Source of the DNA: Spirochaetales bacterium
GTDB taxonomy: Bacteria; Spirochaetota; Spirochaetia; JAGLYY01
Length of the DNA: 18,433 nucleotides
Assembly: GCA_023131935.1 (NCBI GenBank)
Contig: JAGLYY010000188.1
Location: 1 to 18,433, forward strand
Reading direction: 5' to 3'
Every line of letters begins with the position of its first letter. Within the stretch, counting starts at the first letter, position 1. Below, piece after piece: positions 5,744-12,909 of the stretch. The notes beneath the pieces are model-generated. The model saw only the letters and a program-made list of their open reading frames with translations. It was not told the DNA's origin and did not search any database. A program made the position numbers and the translations under genes.

Positions 5744-8566
5744 ATGGATAAAATTGTCATTAAAGGTGCCAGGGAACATAACCTTAAGAACATCGATCTT
5801 GAATTGCCAAGAGATAAACTCATTGTAATTTCCGGTTTGAGTGGTTCAGGGAAATCGAGTCTTGCTTTCGACACCATTTTCGCTGAAGGACAGCGACGAT
5901 ATGTAGAATCCCTGTCTGCATACGCGAGACAGTTCCTTGGAAGGTTGGAGAAACCTGACCTCGATTACATCGAAGGGCTTTCCCCGGCGATTTCAATTGA
6001 ACAGAAGACTACCCACAGGAATCCCCGGTCCACCGTCGGGACCGTAACTGAAATCTATGATTATTACCGGCTTCTCTACGCCCGTATAGGGATACCGCAT
6101 TGCCCGGAATGCGGGAAAGAGATCCAGGAACAATCGGTAGATCAGATCATTGATACGATCCTTCAGTGTCCTGATGGAACAAAGCTCATGATACTTGCCC
6201 CGATTGTTCGGGGCAAGAAGGGGGAGCACCGAAAACTCCTGGAAGATGCCAGGAAAGCAGGATTTGTCAGGGTCAGGGTGGATGGTGAAGTGGTCTCTCT
6301 CGATGAAGAGATCAATCTGAACAAGAAGCAGAAACATTCAATCGAAATCATTGTCGCAAGGCTGAAAATAGGTGAAGGGATAAGGAGACAGCTTTCAGAA
6401 TCGGTAGAAACAGCGCTGGAGGTTGCGGGCGGCACCCTTATCGCGGTGCGGTTGGATAAACAAGGGGATAAAGGGGAGTTCTTCTCTCAGAAAAATGCCT
6501 GTGTCCATTGCGGTTTCAGCTTCCCTGAAATGCAGCCGCGGCTTTTCTCATTCAATAACCCTTATGGGGCCTGCCATCACTGTTCCGGAATCGGTGTTAC
6601 CCTTGAATTTGATCAGGGCAAGGTCATTCCGGATCCATCACTCTCTTTTAATGACGGTGGGATTGCGCCCTACAATCCGGATGCCGCATGGCACCGGTGC
6701 TGGTTCGAAGCGCTTGCAGACCATTTTAACTTCAGTCTTGATATACCCTGGAATAAACTGCCAAAAAAGATACGAAACATCATTCTCCATGGCACAGATG
6801 AACAGATTGAGGTTACCTATATCAATAAAAAGAAAACCGGCAAGTTTGAATATTCCTCCACTTACCGGGGGGTCCTGAAAGAATTAAGACGCCGGTACCT
6901 TGAGACCACCTCTGAAGGGATAAAGGAATGGCTCGAAAAGTATATGAGTCAGAAACCCTGCCCCGAATGCGGGGGAAAACGGCTTTCACCGGAGGCCCTC
7001 GCGGTAACGATTGGGGGGCGGAACATTCATGAACTTTCCTGCATGTCGGTAGTTGAATCCATAGATTTTTTCAGGAAGCTAAGTCTGAACGATACCCGAA
7101 AGGCGATAGCTCACCAGATTTTCAAAGAAATAAGCGATCGACTAGCCTTTATGAAGAGCGTTGGCCTGGAATATCTCACCCTTGAGCGTAAAGCCTCAAC
7201 TCTTTCCGGGGGAGAAGCCCAGAGGATTCGTCTTGCGACCCAGATCGGTTCATCTCTTGTAGGGGTATTGTACATCCTTGATGAACCTACTATCGGGCTT
7301 CACCAGCGGGATAATGACAGGCTGATAAGCACTCTAAAGCACCTTCGGGACATTGGCAACACCCTGATCGTTGTTGAACATGATGAACAAACCCTCCGGT
7401 CTGCTGATTACATTGTGGATTTGGGCCCTGGTGCCGGAATTCATGGCGGCAGGATAATAGCCCAGGGGCCTTTACAGACGATTCTACAGACCCCTGAGAG
7501 TATCACAGGACAATTTCTGAACCGTACAATAACTATCGAAAACAGGAAAAGCTGGCGTGAAGGCACCGGAAAGGAAATCACCATACGGAGTGCCAGGGAA
7601 CACAACCTGAAGAATATCGATGTGTCCTTTCCCCTTGGAAAGCTGACCGTAATAACAGGAGTTTCAGGTTCCGGTAAATCAACCCTTTTAAGTGATCTGT
7701 TGTATCCAATTCTGGCTAACAGAGTAAGCCGTTCTCAACTTGAGGAGGGGGATTATAACCAGATAGAAGGGGTTGAACACATCGACAAGGTCATAAATAT
7801 CGATCAGAGTCCTATTGGCCGTTCACCACGCTCAAATCCGGCAACCTATGTTGGTCTTTTTACCCCTATCCGGGAACTTTTCGCGAGTCTGCCCGAAGCA
7901 AAAGCAAGAGGATACAAACCGGGACGATTCTCCTTCAACGTGAAAGGGGGCAGGTGTGAGAACTGTCAGGGGGATGGCACCATAAAGATCGAAATGCATT
8001 TTCTCCCGGATGTTTATATAACCTGTGATGTATGCAGCGGGAAGAGGTTTAACCGGGAAACTCTGGATATACGGTATAAAGGGAAAAACATCCACGATGT
8101 ACTTGAAATGTCTATCGAAGAAGCAAGCATTTTTTTTGATAAAATCCCTGTTGCGAAAAGAAAACTTGATACCCTGAAATCGGTGGGTCTTGATTATATA
8201 AAACTCGGTCAGTCCGCGTTAACATTGTCAGGCGGGGAGGCACAGCGGGTTAAACTTTCCCTTGAACTTTCAAAGCGCAGTACCGGAAGAACTTTTTACA
8301 TCCTCGATGAACCGACAACAGGGCTCCATTTCGCGGATGTAAAGAAATTATTGGAGGTACTTCAGCTCCTCGTGGATAAGGGTAATACTGTTGTTCTCAT
8401 AGAACACAACCTGGATGTAGTAAAACAGGCAGATCATATTATCGACCTTGGCCCCGAAGGCGGCGCGGGAGGAGGCCGGATTGTAGTTGAGGGCCCTCCT
8501 GCTGAAGTTGCGGCTCATAAAAAATCCTATACGGCACAGTACCTGCGGGAAGTCCTTGAGGTGTAG
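5744..8566 (+). CDS. uvrA: UvrABC excinuclease subunit A
   Basis: 940 residues, the normal UvrA length. UvrA is the damage-recognition ABC ATPase of nucleotide-excision repair; it works as a cytoplasmic dimer and loads UvrB. Both ATPase modules are intact: Walker A G-L-S-G-S-G-K-S-S (31-39) and G-V-S-G-S-G-K-S-T (639-647), signature L-S-G-G-E-A at 487 and 828, and Walker B I-L-D-E-P-T-I-G-L-H and I-L-D-E-P-T-T-G-L-H. Zinc-binding cysteines are present: Cys120/123, Cys253/256 with Cys277/280, and the C-terminal finger Cys738/741 with Cys761/764 (C-X2-C-X19-C-X2-C). The ATG at 5744 is chosen because M-D-K-I-V-I-K-G-A-R-E-H-N-L is the usual UvrA N terminus; an in-frame TTG at 5726 would add six residues. 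Neither start has a clear ribosome site. The lptD-like gene follows one base after the stop. No LexA-type box is evident. Confidence 0.97.
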   Translation: MDKIVIKGAREHNLKNIDLELPRDKLIVISGLSGSGKSSLAFDTIFAEGQRRYVESLSAYARQFLGRLEKPDLDYIEGLSPAISIEQKTTHRNPRSTVGTVTEIYDYYRLLYARIGIPHCPECGKEIQEQSVDQIIDTILQCPDGTKLMILAPIVRGKKGEHRKLLEDARKAGFVRVRVDGEVVSLDEEINLNKKQKHSIEIIVARLKIGEGIRRQLSESVETALEVAGGTLIAVRLDKQGDKGEFFSQKNACVHCGFSFPEMQPRLFSFNNPYGACHHCSGIGVTLEFDQGKVIPDPSLSFNDGGIAPYNPDAAWHRCWFEALADHFNFSLDIPWNKLPKKIRNIILHGTDEQIEVTYINKKKTGKFEYSSTYRGVLKELRRRYLETTSEGIKEWLEKYMSQKPCPECGGKRLSPEALAVTIGGRNIHELSCMSVVESIDFFRKLSLNDTRKAIAHQIFKEISDRLAFMKSVGLEYLTLERKASTLSGGEAQRIRLATQIGSSLVGVLYILDEPTIGLHQRDNDRLISTLKHLRDIGNTLIVVEHDEQTLRSADYIVDLGPGAGIHGGRIIAQGPLQTILQTPESITGQFLNRTITIENRKSWREGTGKEITIRSAREHNLKNIDVSFPLGKLTVITGVSGSGKSTLLSDLLYPILANRVSRSQLEEGDYNQIEGVEHIDKVINIDQSPIGRSPRSNPATYVGLFTPIRELFASLPEAKARGYKPGRFSFNVKGGRCENCQGDGTIKIEMHFLPDVYITCDVCSGKRFNRETLDIRYKGKNIHDVLEMSIEEASIFFDKIPVAKRKLDTLKSVGLDYIKLGQSALTLSGGEAQRVKLSLELSKRSTGRTFYILDEPTTGLHFADVKKLLEVLQLLVDKGNTVVLIEHNLDVVKQADHIIDLGPEGGAGGGRIVVEGPPAEVAAHKKSYTAQYLREVLEV
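8558..8561 (+). promoter_or_regulatory. ribosome binding site fixing the lptD-like GTG start
   Basis: GAGG inside the last codons of uvrA lies 6 nt before the GTG at 8568. It supports that start over in-frame codons further upstream, which would fall deep inside uvrA. Confidence 0.6.
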
Positions 8567-8567
8567 G

Positions 8568-11500
8568 GTGTTACAACGTTTAACCTTATCATTGCTGATT
8601 TTACTCGTACTGGCGGGAACCGTCTTCAGCCAGGAATCAGAAGATCTACTTCTGTCAACCCTCTCTCTGGACATAGAGACATCCGATTACTACACCCTTT
8701 CAGCATGGTGCAGGCGTCTTGGAATTGATGACAGCGGCAGCAAGACTGATCTCGCGGAGAGATTGAGAAAATATTACAGTATTTCACCGGAACCCGCCAA
8801 GAAATCAACAGGGGACCGGATTATCACCATAGAGTCAGCGAATCGGACCGATTATTTCATACTTGAGGAAATCGATGAATCCTATGTCAGCCTTACAGGA
8901 AAGGTAATACTCCTGATGGAGGACCGGGAGACCGGCGATGTACATCGAATAGAGGCGGAGAGCATCCTGTTGAATGAAAAACAGAATACCATCACAGCTG
9001 TGGGGGGAGTGATCTACACTCTGCAGAGTGGGGGAAAATCTGATATTTTCCGGGGGGAACAGCTTACCTTCCAGGTTGAAGATTGGGAAGGGCTCTTTGT
9101 AAAAGGGATAACGGAACAGACAAGTGAGATGGATGGTGAAGAAATCACCTACCTTTTCGCGGGTGAAACGATTAAACGGTTCTCCGACGAACGGATACTC
9201 CTAGATGATGGAATTATTACTACAAGTAACCTGGAGGAGCCATGTTCCAGTATACGGGCAAGTAAGATCTGGGTCCTGAAACCGGGGGAATGGGCTATAA
9301 AAGACGCGGTATATTATGTAGGCCGGGTTCCAATGTTTTATCTTCCCTTTTTCTTTCGTCCCGGGGATGAAGTTATCTTCCACCCGGTGGCTGGGTATAA
9401 AGACCGGGAAGGATACTACATTCAGACAACAACCTATTTCCTGGGGCAGAGGGAAGACACTTCCCAGGAGGGATTGTTCTCTTTTCTGGATGTTGGGGTT
9501 TCAGAAGAGCCGGAGCCGAAAGAAAGACACGGTCTCTTTCTTCAGAATGCGGAACATCTCTCTGCCGATGAAAAGAAACACCATGAATGGGTAACCAGTT
9601 CAGGGTCCTATGGAAAAGTACTTATCGACTACTATAGCCGTCTAGGTTTTTTTGCCGGTATAGAGGTATTTATAGGGAATTTGGGTATTATCCAACACTT
9701 TGACGGGTCGCTTGGTATTGGTTTTACCCGGGAACTGAAACAGGATCCTTCGAATGACTATTATTCCCCCTCCTATTTCCAAAATCCTGACGGTACGTGG
9801 TCCAGCAGATGGAACTCTTCCAGATTGTTTGGGCTGGAGGTCCCGTTCCGGTATGGAGTTGATTTGAGTTTTCTTCTGAAAGGGGGGGAGATGGAACTCT
9901 CCGGGCAGCTTCCCATATATTCAGATACCTCCTTTCTTGAAGACCTCTACGATCGCACAGAGACCCTTGACTGGGGAAATTTAATCGGAATAAACGAAGA
10001 AACCACGGCCGAAACCTCTTCAACACCTGAAACCCCCCTATGGAAGCTTTCAGGGAAGTTTATTCCCAAGATTACTGCCGGAATAATCACCCAGGCGGAT
10101 ATTTCCAGTATCGAGGCATCTCTTTTATGGAACAGTCGTGTTTTTTCCGCTGATGACCCCGATGATGACTTCACATTTTTTTATCCAAGCAGTTATGAAC
10201 TGCCGAAATTTGAAGCCAAGTTAAAAGGGACATTGTTTTCATCAAGCACCGGGCCATCGGGAGTGAGCGGGGAAAGCCCGATTCCCGGTATTCGTCCCCC
10301 ATGGACTGATGAAGAGCAGGAGGAGGAGCGGGAGGAAGATGAAAGCATATTCAGGCTGCCGGAAATAACCGGAGATGAGAAGCTTCCCCCGGTAAAGGAA
10401 CATGTACCTCTCGACCATTCCTTATCTTTTTCCATCCTGCCGCGGTTTTCAGTAAGGAGCGAAATGGATTCCGTTGACTGGAAGGAACCTGAGGACATCG
10501 ATTACGCAAAAGCCTACTCTGTGATATCAGCAGATGGATCGTCAGCTATCAACTATCAAGCTTCCTGGTTTGACAAAATTCTGAAGGTTAAGGATGGTGT
10601 TACTTTCGATGGTAGTTATGCCCAACACTATGATCCTGTAAGCCCCTGGCCTTTGGATTGGTTAGGTCTTCTTGAAAATGATAAGGATTTAACCAATTTT
10701 ACGATCAAGAATTCCCTCGGTATAACGTCCTATCCTCTACAGGACGATCCTTTTTTTAGCAGCAGTAATCTATCCTATTCCCTGAACACGACCCTTTTCA
10801 ATTACTCATACTCAGATTTGACAGAGACCTTTGGAAATTCCCCTTTTGACTGGGACCAGGATATTACCAGCCATTCACTGAAGGGGATTTTAGCTTTCAG
10901 CCTGCCTAGATGGAGCCACGATCTGTCTGTGAGTTCCACCTTACCCCCCCTGGACCCTGAGATAGATTCCTCTTTCTCATTCAAAACAGGTATTTTCTCA
11001 GCAGGTGTTGATCTCAATCTCACATTCGACGAGATTCAGGATAAATTGGAATTATCACCAGTAACAGTTTTTGGAAAGGGACAAATTACTCCATCAAATT
11101 ACTTATCGGTATCTTTTGATATCGATCCCGAGGGTCTTGCTGAATTAGGTCCTAATGATCCTCCAAAAAACTCAAGTACATCAATCCTCTCTTTATCGGG
11201 CTTCGAAGACACGGTGGTGTTAAAAGAAACCTTTGCCTATGATTTCGATCGCGATACTCCCAGAAGCAGTTTGACAGAACTCACACTTGGGTATTTCACA
11301 GCCTCTTATCTCCATAAGTATACGAATCGCTTCATTCCTGATACTCTGACTGCCGGTGTTTATTACGATTACGAAAGTGAACCCCTGTGGAAAAATAGAA
11401 TAACCTGGTCCACCGATATTTCCACGGCCTGGAAGATGAACCTGCAGCAATATACCGATAACTCTTTACAATTCAAGTTCGGATTCGATCTTTCGATATT

Positions 11501-11912
11501 TAAGTTTCTGGATCTCTCCTTTAACTCAGTCTCTACAAACAAAGCAACATACCGATACTTCCCAGGAATGACTGAATGTGTTGGTGTGAAAACGCTTAAT
11601 ATATTCGAGGATCTGCTTAAATCGTTTAACTTTTTCAATGAAGATGACCGGATAGAATCCAATTTCAATATTCAGTCTCTTGAAATATCCGCGACACACC
11701 ATCTCTGCGACTGGGACCTGGTCTTTATCTATAGTGGGGAACCGGTGGTAGTGGAGGGAACGATGGTAGTGGAGGGACCCACAGGAGAAAAATACGACTA
11801 CGAAGGGAAATACTACGAATGGCAATCGAATTTCACGATTCTTGTCAGGTGGAATCCTCTTCCAGAGGTAAAAAGTTCGATAAATTATGAAGATCAAGTG
11901 GTTACTTTCTAG
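8568..11912 (+). CDS. lptD: LptD/OstA-like outer-membrane protein
   Basis: 1114 residues from a GTG one base after the uvrA stop; upstream in-frame codons would overlap uvrA by 80 nt. Residues 1-21 form a signal peptide (hydrophobic core L-S-L-L-I-L-L-V-L, ending V-F-S before Gln). Residues about 39-70 resemble a SAP helical motif (L-S-A-W-C-R-R-L-G-I then S-G-S-K-T-D-L-A-E-R-L). Next comes an OstA-like beta domain (about 85-250; V-S-L-T-G-K-V, R-I-E-A-E-S-I-L-L, A-V-G-G-V). The rest is rich in alternating aromatic and polar residues, as in a long beta-barrel, and ends in a terminal Phe as barrel substrates of BamA do. An acidic linker (581-593) interrupts it. LptD inserts lipopolysaccharide into the outer membrane in proteobacteria; many spirochaetes lack that lipid, so the cargo here is unknown. 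I recall the same uvrA neighbour in Treponema pallidum. It is longer than the roughly 780-residue E. coli LptD. Confidence 0.8.
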   Translation: MLQRLTLSLLILLVLAGTVFSQESEDLLLSTLSLDIETSDYYTLSAWCRRLGIDDSGSKTDLAERLRKYYSISPEPAKKSTGDRIITIESANRTDYFILEEIDESYVSLTGKVILLMEDRETGDVHRIEAESILLNEKQNTITAVGGVIYTLQSGGKSDIFRGEQLTFQVEDWEGLFVKGITEQTSEMDGEEITYLFAGETIKRFSDERILLDDGIITTSNLEEPCSSIRASKIWVLKPGEWAIKDAVYYVGRVPMFYLPFFFRPGDEVIFHPVAGYKDREGYYIQTTTYFLGQREDTSQEGLFSFLDVGVSEEPEPKERHGLFLQNAEHLSADEKKHHEWVTSSGSYGKVLIDYYSRLGFFAGIEVFIGNLGIIQHFDGSLGIGFTRELKQDPSNDYYSPSYFQNPDGTWSSRWNSSRLFGLEVPFRYGVDLSFLLKGGEMELSGQLPIYSDTSFLEDLYDRTETLDWGNLIGINEETTAETSSTPETPLWKLSGKFIPKITAGIITQADISSIEASLLWNSRVFSADDPDDDFTFFYPSSYELPKFEAKLKGTLFSSSTGPSGVSGESPIPGIRPPWTDEEQEEEREEDESIFRLPEITGDEKLPPVKEHVPLDHSLSFSILPRFSVRSEMDSVDWKEPEDIDYAKAYSVISADGSSAINYQASWFDKILKVKDGVTFDGSYAQHYDPVSPWPLDWLGLLENDKDLTNFTIKNSLGITSYPLQDDPFFSSSNLSYSLNTTLFNYSYSDLTETFGNSPFDWDQDITSHSLKGILAFSLPRWSHDLSVSSTLPPLDPEIDSSFSFKTGIFSAGVDLNLTFDEIQDKLELSPVTVFGKGQITPSNYLSVSFDIDPEGLAELGPNDPPKNSSTSILSLSGFEDTVVLKETFAYDFDRDTPRSSLTELTLGYFTASYLHKYTNRFIPDTLTAGVYYDYESEPLWKNRITWSTDISTAWKMNLQQYTDNSLQFKFGFDLSIFKFLDLSFNSVSTNKATYRYFPGMTECVGVKTLNIFEDLLKSFNFFNEDDRIESNFNIQSLEISATHHLCDWDLVFIYSGEPVVVEGTMVVEGPTGEKYDYEGKYYEWQSNFTILVRWNPLPEVKSSINYEDQVVTF
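11745..11780 (+). repeat. 18-bp in-frame tandem duplication in the lptD-like gene
   Basis: Two adjacent 18-nt units (11745-11762 and 11763-11780) agree at 15 of 18 positions and encode V-V-V-E-G-T then M-V-V-E-G-P (residues 1060-1071). The period is a multiple of three, so the frame is kept. It lies near the C-terminal end of the predicted barrel. Confidence 0.8.
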
Positions 11913-11913
11913 C

Positions 11914-11943
11914 TTGACTTTGGAATGGGGTGATAGATAAACT
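11914..11943 (+). promoter_or_regulatory. possible sigma-70-type promoter for the phoH operon
   Basis: TTGACT (11914-11919, 5 of 6 to consensus) is followed after 18 nt by TAAACT (11938-11943, 4 of 6). It lies in the 46-nt gap between the lptD-like stop and the phoH start. A 5-bp inverted repeat, GATAG-ATAAA-CTATC (11932-11946), overlaps the -10 position and could be an operator. Chance matches of this quality are common. Confidence 0.35.
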
Positions 11944-11958
11944 ATCGATGAGGTTAGG

Positions 11959-12909
11959 GTGCAAAACAATTTGACAATTGTTCTGGAAGACAGGAACTTC
12001 CTCGGCCAACTCTGCGGCGCAAACGATGAAAATCTCCGGGTTTTCGAGGAGATTTTAGGTGCAAGGGTGCTTACCCGGGGAAACGAGTTGACAATCGAGT
12101 CCGGGAATGAGGAAACAAACGAACAATTCAGAGAAATGATAGAACATCTCGTTGAATATGCCCAGACAGGGCATCTCCCTGGTCCCGATCTTATTCGGGC
12201 AGTTGCCGGCAGTCTGAATAACCAGTCAGATCAGACTCTGTTGAAAGAAAATTTTATAAATATTCCAGGTAGTGGGAAGATATTTCCCAGGGGGATTCAT
12301 CAGGCATATTATATTAATGGAATGAGTACAAAAGATATCGCTTTTGGAGTGGGACCGGCGGGAACAGGTAAAACTTTCCTCGCGGTAGCTCATGCGCTGC
12401 AGGAGGTGCTCGGAAAGAAGCAAAAAAAACTGATTCTTACAAGGCCTGTTGTAGAAGCGGGGGAGAGTCTGGGTTACCTGCCCGGTGACCTTGTTCAGAA
12501 GATCAATCCCTATCTCAGACCACTCTACGATGCAATGGATGCGCTGATTCCCTGCGAAATGATCAATAAACTTGAAGAAAACCGGATTATTGAGATTGCA
12601 CCGCTGGCATACATGCGAGGCAGAAATCTCGCAAATTGCTATATCATCCTAGATGAAGCTCAGAACACCACCCGGGAACAAATGAAAATGTTTCTTACTA
12701 GGATAGGAGAGAATTCAAAAGCCGTAATTACCGGTGATATTACCCAAATTGACCTGCCTTCCAGCAGAAAATCGGGACTGCTGCATGTAGCGAAAATCCT
12801 TAAACACATCAAAGATATTCATTTCAGTTTTTTCGACGCGGGGGATGTTGTGCGTAACCCTCTAATAAAGAAAATCATTCGGGCGTATGAAGCAGAAAAA
12901 GACAGATAA
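11959..12909 (+). CDS. phoH: PhoH-family ATPase (PhoH/YbeZ)
   Basis: 316 residues, typical for PhoH/YbeZ. It is a cytoplasmic P-loop ATPase related to the helicase core. In other bacteria it acts with YbeY in RNA metabolism, and ybeY lies two genes downstream here. An N-terminal domain (about 1-100) precedes the ATPase. Walker A is G-P-A-G-T-G-K-T (132-139) and Walker B is I-I-L-D-E-A-Q-N (229-236). Also visible are T-R-P-V-V-E-A-G-E-S-L-G-Y-L-P-G-D (161-177), M-R-G-R at 219-222, and T-G-D-I-T-Q-I-D-L-P (258-267), all family hallmarks. The GTG start is supported by GAGG at 11950-11953, about 5 nt upstream. The 3' end overlaps pgpH by 23 nt. It is the first gene of a five-gene overlapping operon. 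Confidence 0.95.
   Translation: MQNNLTIVLEDRNFLGQLCGANDENLRVFEEILGARVLTRGNELTIESGNEETNEQFREMIEHLVEYAQTGHLPGPDLIRAVAGSLNNQSDQTLLKENFINIPGSGKIFPRGIHQAYYINGMSTKDIAFGVGPAGTGKTFLAVAHALQEVLGKKQKKLILTRPVVEAGESLGYLPGDLVQKINPYLRPLYDAMDALIPCEMINKLEENRIIEIAPLAYMRGRNLANCYIILDEAQNTTREQMKMFLTRIGENSKAVITGDITQIDLPSSRKSGLLHVAKILKHIKDIHFSFFDAGDVVRNPLIKKIIRAYEAEKDR

Noticed and set aside
8487..8567. Upstream extension of the lptD-like gene
   Set aside because: It would overlap uvrA by 80 nt and put 27 charged residues before an otherwise clean signal peptide; the GTG at 8568 has a ribosome site.
11526..11969. 147-codon open frame on the minus strand
   Set aside because: It lies opposite the end of the lptD-like gene, has no ribosome site or recognisable domain, and is the kind of shadow frame expected opposite a long coding region.
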